Source of the DNA: Flavobacteriales bacterium
GTDB taxonomy: Bacteria > Bacteroidota > Bacteroidia > NS11-12g > UBA955
Direction: 5' to 3'
DNA: 7,619 nt
Assembly (NCBI GenBank): GCA_947450405.1
Contig: CANFVI010000076.1
Span: 1-7,619 of the forward strand
Positions 1 through 6,954 of the stretch are shown here, one piece after another. A program made the translations under genes and the position numbers. Below the pieces are notes generated by a model. The model ran no database searches. It saw only the letters and a list, made by a program, of their open reading frames with translations, and was not told the origin of the DNA. The number at the start of each line of letters is the position of its first letter. Position 1 is the first letter of the stretch.

Positions 1-918
1 CCAAACACAATTCGCAATCAAGTTACATTCAAACCAAAGCAATTTGCATTGCTTTTCTTGCCATTTGTTTTTGTTTCAGCTTGGTATTATTATTCAAATT
101 ACTTGACACAACTTACTTGGAATCATCATTTTTTACAGGCAACAAATCCGGCAAAATCAATATCAGATTTCATTGAAAATACCCGTTTTTCTCTCAATAC
201 TTGGGGTAATCGAATTTATCCATTTACTATATTGATGGGCATTTTGGTTATTTGGCTTGTAACTTTAATTAAGTATTTCAAACAACTAGATATCATTGGC
301 TATATTGGCATTTTATTGTTTGGGGGATTTTTAATCATTTTCACATTGTTCAATGTTCAATTTCGCTACCACGATTATTATTTTGTAGCACTTTTCCCAA
401 GTTTGTTTTTTATTTTTCTATGGCTGTATAAGGTTCACATTGAAAATAGAAGTTTCTTTACCGGAGCTGCGAGTATAATCAGTTTAATTGCAATGTATGT
501 TTTACCTATTTCCAATAGCATTCATGCCAAAAACAATGTAAAACGTACATTTACACCTAACGACTATTATTGTCAAAATGTGATTGGGAATATTAATGAC
601 TATCAAAAAGCCAAAGATTTTATCAATCAAAAACACCCCAATACGAATGAAATTTTTACAGCTTTTGACGATAGTCCAAATACATCTCTATACCTATTAG
701 GAAGGCAAGGAATTAGAATAGCAAATGACTTCAGCAATGAGGTTATTGAAGATATTTTCGATAAAAAATTCGAAGAAAAAAATACAAAGTTTCTGTCTAT
801 TATCGTTTTAAACGATCTTGATCGTTGGCAAAAATTAAATTTAAAAAAGTATAAAATATCTGAACCAATTTTTCAATCTGGTAATTTATACATTTGCCAA
901 TTTTCTAAAATAAAATAA
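1..918 (+). CDS. GT39/ArnT-like membrane glycosyltransferase, C-terminal part (5' end outside window)
   Basis: The frame is open from base 1 to the TAA at 916-918, giving 305 residues. The first in-frame start-like codon (TTG at 49) sits within a hydrophobic stretch, so the true start is upstream of the window. Visible hydrophobic helices lie near fragment residues 17-35, 74-93, 98-118, 126-143 and 153-169, followed by a soluble tail of about 135 residues. The sequence RYHDYYFVALFP (residues 122-133), at the start of a helix, resembles the HDYY...P motif I associate with bacterial GT39/PMT-type enzymes, which move sugars from polyprenyl-phosphate carriers on the outer face of the inner membrane. 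The catalytic acidic residues of that family are N-terminal and cannot be checked here. Acceptor and sugar are unknown. Its stop codon directly abuts that of the convergent gene at 919. It could instead be another multi-pass GT-C fold protein; the membrane assignment is firm, the family assignment moderate. Confidence 0.65.
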   Translation, partial: PNTIRNQVTFKPKQFALLFLPFVFVSAWYYYSNYLTQLTWNHHFLQATNPAKSISDFIENTRFSLNTWGNRIYPFTILMGILVIWLVTLIKYFKQLDIIGYIGILLFGGFLIIFTLFNVQFRYHDYYFVALFPSLFFIFLWLYKVHIENRSFFTGAASIISLIAMYVLPISNSIHAKNNVKRTFTPNDYYCQNVIGNINDYQKAKDFINQKHPNTNEIFTAFDDSPNTSLYLLGRQGIRIANDFSNEVIEDIFDKKFEEKNTKFLSIIVLNDLDRWQKLNLKKYKISEPIFQSGNLYICQFSKIK

Positions 919-928
919 TTAGAAAATT
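899..928. terminator. Perfect 10-bp inverted repeat at a convergent gene junction, possible weak bidirectional terminator
   Basis: AATTTTCTAA (899-908) is the exact reverse complement of TTAGAAAATT (919-928), with a 10-base A/T loop between. The arms encode the ends of both convergent genes, and the two stop codons fall at 916-918 and 919-921. The location suits a shared terminator, because neither gene has any intergenic space in which to place one. Against this, the stem has only one G:C pair and no clean T-run follows it on either strand, so it would be a weak hairpin. Chance is possible in AT-rich DNA. Confidence 0.3.
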
Positions 929-2325
929 TGATATCCCAAGTGCATTCCTATTCCTCCTCCATGCCATTTGGAAGGATTGATAAAGGACTCAATTCCCATT
1001 AAATTAATGCCCCAAACCAATGGTTTTCCTTTGAAATTAAGCGCATTAAAAGACAAACCTGCATTGATGTCAAAATTATCAAATCCACCAACACTTGCAC
1101 CTATTTGATAAAAAAACAGTGTGGCTTTGTTGCTCTTTTTTCTATTATATTTCCCCTTAAAAGTTGCCAAATAAATTAATTTTGGAATGTATCCTATCAC
1201 ATTAATGTATTTCAAGGAAATCAACTGATTATATAATTTTGCATTAAAATTGTTTCTATTTCTAAAATCAACACCTGCATAAATGGTGAATGGAGACATT
1301 AACATTCCTCTGCGTTTCGAGTCAACCAAATTAAGTTTACTTACAATGCTATCTTTTTGTCGAGTAAACCAAGAACCAAATCGCAAATCAGAAGCATTTA
1401 TTTGTACCGCAGTTAAATTTAATGGCTTAGAATTTTGATAGTCGTCAGGGGATAAACCTTGTCCATTTGCATTCCAGATTGCGTCTTTACTGGTTACATT
1501 TACATCAGAAAAACTATAAAAACCAAAATTCTGCAGTTTAATTTCAATGTTCGCTATGGTTCCACTTGCTCGCAAAATAGATTTTTTCAAATCTAATCCA
1601 GCTTGCAGTCCATAACCATTTCCACCAAAAGAATAACCTGTAGAAGCAAAATATCCGCTTCCTGAAAAGTCAACATTATCGCCTAATTGATCACTTGTTA
1701 GTTTAATATCTTTGGTTGAGATTCTTGTATATGACAGACATTGTCCGAACTGAATATTGGGATTTACTGTAAATCCAAAAAACTTCGACTTGGTATTAAA
1801 TACAAATCGAATTACTCTATTTCTCCAAGATTCAATTTCATTTTTATCGGCATTCAATGTCTGACCTAAATAACTGGTGTTCCCTTGAAAAAATAACCTG
1901 AAAGCATCTTGAGTAAAATTAGCACCAAGCACATCTTGAACAAGTAATTCAACAGTTTTTAAGGAAATGTTTTTATTAACTTCAATACCAACAATTGGAT
2001 AAAGTGCTAAACGATATTCTTGTATTGCTCCCATTCGATTTGAGCTACTCAATAACGACTGATAATTGTTCATGCTCTCAGGAGCAATATAACCTCCGAA
2101 AGCAAATTTCGATACCATAGAAAGAGGCACAGCATTTGATCCAGATTCAATTTCAAATGAGGCAATTGGCATCACTGATGAACCATTGCTATTGCTTACG
2201 GGTGGCTCAAGGTAAATTTTATTAGGAATACTTTTTTTACCATTTCCCAATGAATCATTCAATCCCAAAAGTTGACAAAAAGGCAGTACACCAATTACTA
2301 TAAAAAGTTTAATTCCTAGCTTCAT
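919..2325 (-). CDS. Predicted outer-membrane beta-barrel protein, DUF5723-like
   Basis: From the ATG at 2325 the product is 468 residues; a TTG two codons upstream (2331) is an alternative start. An N-terminal signal peptide is visible (MKLGIKLFIVIGVLPFCQLLG, residues 1-21). The rest is rich in alternating hydrophobic and polar residues, Gly and aromatics, typical of barrel strands, for example GYFASTGYSFGGNGYGLQAG near residues 220-240, and the protein ends in an aromatic residue (GYQIF), as many barrels do. The segment NFGFYSFSD (about 263-271) and the late GGFDNFDINAGLSFNAL resemble, from memory, the Bacteroidota family DUF5723, whose function is unknown. The start overlaps the 3' end of the upstream lipoprotein gene by 17 bp, so translation is probably coupled and the two products may act together at the outer membrane. 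No Shine-Dalgarno is seen. The barrel call is fairly safe; the family name is tentative. Confidence 0.6.
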   Translation of the reverse strand: MKLGIKLFIVIGVLPFCQLLGLNDSLGNGKKSIPNKIYLEPPVSNSNGSSVMPIASFEIESGSNAVPLSMVSKFAFGGYIAPESMNNYQSLLSSSNRMGAIQEYRLALYPIVGIEVNKNISLKTVELLVQDVLGANFTQDAFRLFFQGNTSYLGQTLNADKNEIESWRNRVIRFVFNTKSKFFGFTVNPNIQFGQCLSYTRISTKDIKLTSDQLGDNVDFSGSGYFASTGYSFGGNGYGLQAGLDLKKSILRASGTIANIEIKLQNFGFYSFSDVNVTSKDAIWNANGQGLSPDDYQNSKPLNLTAVQINASDLRFGSWFTRQKDSIVSKLNLVDSKRRGMLMSPFTIYAGVDFRNRNNFNAKLYNQLISLKYINVIGYIPKLIYLATFKGKYNRKKSNKATLFFYQIGASVGGFDNFDINAGLSFNALNFKGKPLVWGINLMGIESFINPSKWHGGGIGMHLGYQIF

Positions 2326-4348
2326 ACTCAAATTGAATTCTAGATTTAACCTTTAACTTACTGGTATTGAACAGTCGTTGCATTTTACCATTTCCCTTCA
2401 CTTTCATTTTCAAAGCCACATAACCTGCTGTTTTTAACATGCCTACTTTTTCTCGGGGCAATTTAATCACCATCATGGAATTATTTGCTTTTATTGGATA
2501 CCCATTTGCATCTACATCACCGGCCAAGATTCCAGAAGCAGGATCAACATTTAAAAAGCCCAGAGATTTATATTGGTTGTCGAGCATTTCCACTTCAATT
2601 CCGAAATCCATTGGGAAAGAATTGGTCATATCAAGGAACAACGTTGCACTTTTTATTCGTTCCATTGCACCTATATTGCTCAAATTCAAACCTTGTGTGT
2701 CCCTCAAAACAAAACCTCCAAAGGCAAATGTAGCAGGGGCTTGAACCCTCATTATTACATCGAGTCGTGAATTATCAAACACAAAATCCTTGTAATTATT
2801 GACATTGCCATTTGGCGAAATTTCTGTCTCTAAATCGTAGTTTAATTTCTGAGGAAGATTCTCTAAAAAGGATTTAATATTGGAATTATTCGAATTTAAA
2901 TCAACTACAGTTTCAGTGTATTTATCTCGTTGAAAAATTGGAGAGGTAACAAATAAATCATTCATCAATGGATTTGCACTTAACGGCACTTTGCTGTTAT
3001 TAAATACATTTTCACCTTCCAATGAATGCAATCTGAATCTGCCATCAGTACCAATGCTATTTCGCAAAACGAATGAAACATTGATGTCTTTTACTTTCAA
3101 ATCGCCGTCTAGTCCCTTGAATAAACTAAAATCGGTTACTTTTGGACCTGTTCTACTCAAAGAATTACCCAAATATCCAATTGCATATTCTGGTTTTAAT
3201 CCCTCAATTCGGTAAGTAAGTTTGATACTGTCTTTTAAACTTACAGCCAACTTTCTTCCGCTGCTGTCAAGTGTAACTCTTAAAATTTGATGGAAGGTAT
3301 TTACGGTATCATTTATTGATGGATCTTTCCCTCTAAAATCTAACAAATACCCCGACATATCATATATCTGCTGGGTAGTTGCAACCCCATTTCCAGCTGA
3401 ACCAGGCATTTTTAATTCCTGATAAAAAGGTTTACCATCTTTCATTGCACCAGGCAAAGAAAGAACCATAGACATATTTTCTTGAATGGTACTTTCAACC
3501 TTAATTCTTAATTGACCAGAAGCCACCTTGAAATACTTTACCTCTGCACCGCCCATATAAAGCGTTAAACCTTCGTCTTGGTCAATTACATTTTGAGTAG
3601 GGAAAGCAGCAATCGCATTTCTCGGTCTTAAATTACGAACAGATAACTTGACATTGATACCCTTACTTGCATCAATTAAAACCAATCCACCACTTGCCTC
3701 TGTTACAAGTTTTTTAATGGTTCCTTTTAATGTTTTGGTAACGGTTTTATTTCTTAAATCAATTGTTTTTGTTGCTATTCCACCGTTTTTACTGATGTTC
3801 TTAAAAGAATCAAGTGCTACAACAGAATTATCACCCGCATTTGTTAATTCAAACACGATTAATGAAATATTCACAGGCAAACCGTTACTGATTGATATAT
3901 CCAAATAACCTGTATCCAAAGTTGCGGTTTCAAAGAAAGCACTCGCATCAATATCGGTAGGATCTAAATTAGATTGAACTTGTGCGGGAATATCAGCGGT
4001 TTGTCCATTTAAAATTTTAAACAACGGATTAATTTGCCCTAGCGTGATATTATTTTCAATGGTTCTATCGCTTAGTTTGAGTTTTCTTAAACTAAAAAAG
4101 GCGTCAATACCCGTATCTGTAGCCTGTAAATCATTGATTTTATATCTGTAAATGAGATTTTCATAATTCAATAAATAACTACTATCTGTTAAAGTTGGCT
4201 TTAAATATCGTGTGTCAACATTGTCTAATGACATTTCCGTTTGAAACAAAGGCAAAGTTGAATTAACATCCCAACTTGTTTGCTCTCTAGAACATGCAAT
4301 AAATAATACTGCAGAAATGATGAATATATTTACTTTTTTAAAATTCAT
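2309..4348 (-). CDS. Large lipoprotein with 'TSWD' N-terminus, paired with the barrel gene
   Basis: The product has 679 residues and starts at the ATG at 4348. MNFKKVNIFIISAVLFIAC is a lipoprotein signal with lipobox F-I-A-C, so Cys19 should be lipidated. Residues after it are SREQTSWDVN; the acidic and polar start is loosely like export signals of Bacteroidota surface lipoproteins, but not a clear match. The remainder has no membrane helix and reads as beta-rich: alternating hydrophobic residues, many N/D/G/S turns. The N-terminus TSWD...LPLFQTEMSLDNV and a C-terminal module (about 535-679, with FGGFVLRDTQGLNL, then TNSFPMDFGIEVEMLDNQYKSLG) resemble features I recall in uncharacterised Bacteroidota lipoproteins. 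I know no function for them. The gene lies 19 bp downstream of the small membrane protein and overlaps the barrel gene, which suggests one transcript. It may be a barrel partner or a surface-binding protein; this is inference. Confidence 0.8.
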   Translation of the reverse strand: MNFKKVNIFIISAVLFIACSREQTSWDVNSTLPLFQTEMSLDNVDTRYLKPTLTDSSYLLNYENLIYRYKINDLQATDTGIDAFFSLRKLKLSDRTIENNITLGQINPLFKILNGQTADIPAQVQSNLDPTDIDASAFFETATLDTGYLDISISNGLPVNISLIVFELTNAGDNSVVALDSFKNISKNGGIATKTIDLRNKTVTKTLKGTIKKLVTEASGGLVLIDASKGINVKLSVRNLRPRNAIAAFPTQNVIDQDEGLTLYMGGAEVKYFKVASGQLRIKVESTIQENMSMVLSLPGAMKDGKPFYQELKMPGSAGNGVATTQQIYDMSGYLLDFRGKDPSINDTVNTFHQILRVTLDSSGRKLAVSLKDSIKLTYRIEGLKPEYAIGYLGNSLSRTGPKVTDFSLFKGLDGDLKVKDINVSFVLRNSIGTDGRFRLHSLEGENVFNNSKVPLSANPLMNDLFVTSPIFQRDKYTETVVDLNSNNSNIKSFLENLPQKLNYDLETEISPNGNVNNYKDFVFDNSRLDVIMRVQAPATFAFGGFVLRDTQGLNLSNIGAMERIKSATLFLDMTNSFPMDFGIEVEMLDNQYKSLGFLNVDPASGILAGDVDANGYPIKANNSMMVIKLPREKVGMLKTAGYVALKMKVKGNGKMQRLFNTSKLKVKSRIQFEYEARN

Positions 4349-4367
4349 TTAAATCGCAATTTACATT

Positions 4368-4838
4368 TTATTTAGCGAGCCCCCAACCAAATTGAGCGGA
4401 TAGCAAATTTTTACCCCCAAAAATCATGACCCCCCAAATAAAAATAGATATAATCATATACGTTACTATTTTGGGTCTATTGTGAATAAAAGTAATTGCC
4501 AATAAACACCCTACAGTTAAACTAATAAAAATTGGAGACAAAAATGCAATGAGTGGCAGTCCCCCATTTTTCCTAATTTTAACAAGAAATCTATTTTTTT
4601 TTGTAAAGACCATCGGTTTTTTATATTTCTCGCCTTGTCTTCTAATTTTACGTTCCCTAAAAAAACGGGTTAATTCGGTTCCACCATATACATAAATTAA
4701 AACCGCTATGCTCGAACCTATTGTGGTTGAAAGAAATCCTTCAACAGGATTCAGCCACTTTAAAGCAAAAGTTACACCAATTAAATATTTTATAATTGAT
4801 AAACCAACAGTGCCTAAAACCTTGAAAAATAATTCCAT
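4368..4838 (-). CDS. Small four-helix inner-membrane protein of unknown function
   Basis: The product has 156 residues and starts at the ATG at 4838 behind an A-rich leader (GTAAAAA). Four hydrophobic segments are visible near residues 7-27, 34-53, 94-118 and 123-141. The 40-residue loop between helices 2 and 3 is very basic (RFFRERKIRRQGEKYKK, then KKNRFLVKIRKN), so by the positive-inside rule it should face the cytoplasm, with both termini also inside. Helix 3 begins with GGLPLIAFLSPIF, a Gly/Pro-rich motif. Its layout is loosely reminiscent of small integral membrane exporters, but I cannot assign a family. It is the first gene of the apparent three-gene set leading into the lipoprotein (19-bp gap) and the barrel protein. 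Being upstream of both in one transcript hints at a role tied to them, or merely shared expression. That it is a real gene is well supported by its composition and tight fit between neighbours. Confidence 0.75.
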   Translation of the reverse strand: MELFFKVLGTVGLSIIKYLIGVTFALKWLNPVEGFLSTTIGSSIAVLIYVYGGTELTRFFRERKIRRQGEKYKKPMVFTKKNRFLVKIRKNGGLPLIAFLSPIFISLTVGCLLAITFIHNRPKIVTYMIISIFIWGVMIFGGKNLLSAQFGWGLAK

Positions 4839-4869
4839 TTTTTACAATTTACGCAATTTATGGCAATTT

Positions 4870-4879
4870 TTTCTAGAAA
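4870..4879. promoter_or_regulatory. 10-bp palindrome, possible operator
   Basis: TTTCTAGAAA is a perfect palindrome inside the divergent intergenic region. It lies just downstream of the candidate minus-strand start of transcription, a position from which a dimeric regulator could act. It does not extend beyond 10 bp, and no regulator gene lies in the window. It may be chance. Confidence 0.15.
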
Positions 4880-4905
4880 TCCGCACCTGATAAAAGATAA
4901 TACCT

Positions 4906-4935
4906 CAAAAATTATACGCAAATTTGTAAATCAAA
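4906..4935 (-). promoter_or_regulatory. Weak candidate Bacteroidota-type promoter for the minus-strand operon
   Basis: On the minus strand, TTTG (4935-4932) is followed after 18 bases by AATTTTTG (4913-4906). The Bacteroidota housekeeping promoter has TTTG near -33 and TANNTTTG near -7, about 19-21 bases apart. The -7 box here has A in place of the first T and the spacing is slightly short. Transcription would begin near 4899, leaving a leader of about 60 bases before the ATG at 4838. In such AT-rich DNA partial matches are expected by chance. Confidence 0.25.
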
Positions 4936-6954
4936 TTGAAAAACCAATTTAAACATATCTTATTCGTTATTTGTGTACTCACATTATTTTTCAATAAAGT
5001 GAATGCACAAATTTTTTCAAACTCCCAAGGTTCTATGTTAGAACCCAAAAGTGCAGATACCGCGAGCATGAAAAGGGATTCAATTGAACAGGCAAATAAA
5101 CCAAAAAAACTAAAAGCTTACCCTAAATCACAGCTTGCAAATACGATTTGGCAATTGAAAGATTCTTTATACCAATCAGACTCCACCTTTTCAAATGTTC
5201 ACCGATATTCTCCAGCAAGTAAACAAATAATTCCAAGTGCAAACCTTGGTGTTATTGGCTCACCTGAAAAACTTTTAACTATTCAACCATATAAAAATTC
5301 AGGCATTCAAATTGGATTTCAACAGTTTCCACTTCAAGGAAAAAATCCTGATAATTTTGAATTCCATAAGGTCTCTCAACCCTATACAATTGTTAAATAC
5401 CTACAAGGATCGGGTGGTGTCATTGGTTTGGATATTTTGCATACTCAAAATTTATCTGCTACTTGGAATGTTACAATTGATTATAGCAGTATTTTAAATG
5501 AAGATATGTATACCCCGAATGTTGCACTCCAACAAAATTTAAATAGGAATACAATTTTAGGCAGCAATTTCACTTCTAAATCTGGTAAATACGAACAACA
5601 AGTTATTTTCTCTTGGAATAGAAACCGCAGAATTGAAAACGGAGGATTGAAAACAGATAGTCTATTCTATGGACCAAATTTCCAAGCTTCAAACTCCATT
5701 CAACAAAGGCTATTTGGCAATTATTATCCAAGTTTAACCAATGCAAAATCATTTTGGGCGCAAACAGATCATAGATTTAAACACCGCTATTTCCTTGACT
5801 CATCAAGAAATTTTGGTATCTCTCAAAGTTTGCGTTTTCAAAAATTAAGATTTCAATACACCGACAAAACCAGAGACACAACTTTCTACGGTAATGAATA
5901 TAATTTTAACAAAAACAAAATTGCAGATAGTACGTCGTATAATCTCTTTGAACACAAAATTGGCATCAATTTTCAAAAACAATTCTCATCCCTTAACGCA
6001 AATCTTCAAGTAAATCATATTTTTCAATATTTAGATTATCAATATGATACATTTTTAACAAAAGCCAAAAGTTATTCCATAAATACGCAAGGATTTGAAG
6101 GGATATTGAATTCTAAATATAAAAGTTGGGAAATTTTTGCAGAGGCAAATGCCTTTATTCTTGGCTACGCTCAAAAAGCTTTTTTATTAAATGCGGAGTT
6201 AAAAAAGAGCTTTCATGCAAATTATTTTGTTACCCTAAGAGGTCAAATTTCAAATCAAACTGTCTCTCAATATTTATCAACTTTCACCAATAATCATTAC
6301 TATTTTGCAGTTGATAGTTTGCGTTCAACACCAAGCAATCCAAATTTCACCCAACAACAATTTGCAAGTATCAACATTGTTAAAAAAGGGAAGTCAATAT
6401 GGGGAAATATAAGTTTAACCTTGGGCAGTTTGCAAAACGATTATATAGGCATTAACAGCGCTGTCCCTCAAAAAATAGAAATTATTAATTATGTTCAATT
6501 TTCAACAGATGTTTCTATGAAAATCGGTCATTTTATATTCCAAGAACAAGTTTATTTACAGTTAAATCAAAACAAAGAATTGAGCAATTATGGATTGCCT
6601 AAATTAAATGCGCGTTCTGCAATATTCTACCAAAATGAAGCATTCGATCAGGCGTTGTTATTTAGAATTGGTGTTGAGGGAACATACACTTCGCAATACA
6701 TGCAACTCAATTACAGACCAGATGCAGGCGCATTTTATTGGAGTACCAATAACTTAAATCCTTTGGGAAATTACCCTGTATTCGATGTATTTATCAGTGG
6801 CAGAATTCAAACTGTTGATCTGTTTTTAAAATACGAACATTTAAACGAATGGCTCATTGTTCCTGGCGTTAATAAACGATACGAACAAGTATATAAATAC
6901 CCAATTGAACCCTACCGATTAAGATTTGGATTCAATTGGAGATTCTGGAATTAA
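4936..6954 (+). CDS. Putative outer-membrane porin (Bacteroidota 'putative porin' family, Porin_10-like)
   Basis: The product has 672 residues, about the usual size for this family. The start is TTG at 4936: a stop (TAA, 4927-4929) lies three codons upstream, and the next Met is at residue 34, which would lose the clear signal peptide (residues 1-24, cleavage likely VNA|Q). A polar, Lys/Pro-containing stretch (about 25-95) precedes the barrel. Family-like marks are SANLGVIGSP (101-110), LHTQNLSATWNVTIDYSS (168-185), where HTQN...WN recalls the family's most conserved region, and the C-terminal PYRLRFGFNWRFWN. Alternating aromatic strands fill the middle, as in a beta-barrel. The family is presumed to form outer-membrane pores, but substrate is unknown. 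It diverges from the three-gene envelope set and its stop codon overlaps that of polA. It has no close partner gene on its own strand here. Confidence 0.8.
   Translation: MKNQFKHILFVICVLTLFFNKVNAQIFSNSQGSMLEPKSADTASMKRDSIEQANKPKKLKAYPKSQLANTIWQLKDSLYQSDSTFSNVHRYSPASKQIIPSANLGVIGSPEKLLTIQPYKNSGIQIGFQQFPLQGKNPDNFEFHKVSQPYTIVKYLQGSGGVIGLDILHTQNLSATWNVTIDYSSILNEDMYTPNVALQQNLNRNTILGSNFTSKSGKYEQQVIFSWNRNRRIENGGLKTDSLFYGPNFQASNSIQQRLFGNYYPSLTNAKSFWAQTDHRFKHRYFLDSSRNFGISQSLRFQKLRFQYTDKTRDTTFYGNEYNFNKNKIADSTSYNLFEHKIGINFQKQFSSLNANLQVNHIFQYLDYQYDTFLTKAKSYSINTQGFEGILNSKYKSWEIFAEANAFILGYAQKAFLLNAELKKSFHANYFVTLRGQISNQTVSQYLSTFTNNHYYFAVDSLRSTPSNPNFTQQQFASINIVKKGKSIWGNISLTLGSLQNDYIGINSAVPQKIEIINYVQFSTDVSMKIGHFIFQEQVYLQLNQNKELSNYGLPKLNARSAIFYQNEAFDQALLFRIGVEGTYTSQYMQLNYRPDAGAFYWSTNNLNPLGNYPVFDVFISGRIQTVDLFLKYEHLNEWLIVPGVNKRYEQVYKYPIEPYRLRFGFNWRFWN

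Larger units (their letters stand above)
4839..4935. promoter_or_regulatory. Divergent intergenic region between the envelope operon and the porin gene
   Basis: These 97 A/T-rich bases must hold the start signals for both the leftward three-gene set and the rightward porin-like gene, unless either is read from further away. No Shine-Dalgarno sequence is seen on either side, as is usual in Bacteroidota. It contains a palindrome at 4870-4879 and a weak minus-strand promoter candidate, both described separately. CAATTT occurs three times at spacings of 9 and 10 bases (4845, 4854, 4864) in the leader of the membrane protein. No convincing Bacteroidota promoter could be found on the plus strand. 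Confidence 0.5.

Noticed and set aside
49..51. TTG as the start of the left-edge membrane protein
   Set aside because: The frame stays open to base 1 and the codon lies inside a hydrophobic helix; the gene is simply cut by the window.
2262..2325. Barrel protein as a lipoprotein (Cys17 in its signal peptide)
   Set aside because: The residue before Cys17 is Phe (LPFC), which does not fit a lipobox; an ordinary signal peptide is more likely.
919..2325. Barrel protein as PorV or a PorP/SprF-type secretion component
   Set aside because: I cannot see matching motifs, and no other type IX secretion gene is in the window; only general barrel features support it.
2439..3908. Several plus-strand open frames of 65-101 codons opposite the lipoprotein gene
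   Set aside because: They lie antisense to a clearly coding gene with a lipobox and good protein-like composition; their products look like low-complexity reverse readings and lack independent start signals.
4708..4890. Plus-strand open frame of 60 codons crossing the start of the small membrane protein
   Set aside because: It is antisense to the membrane protein for most of its length, and its product has no recognisable feature.
4919..4926. CAAATTTG as the -7 box of a porin promoter
   Set aside because: It lacks the TA, has no TTTG at a suitable distance upstream on the plus strand, and would leave almost no leader before the TTG start.
5312..5497. Plus-strand 61-codon frame inside the porin gene
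   Set aside because: It is out of frame within conserved barrel sequence, including the HTQN...WN region, so it is a shadow.
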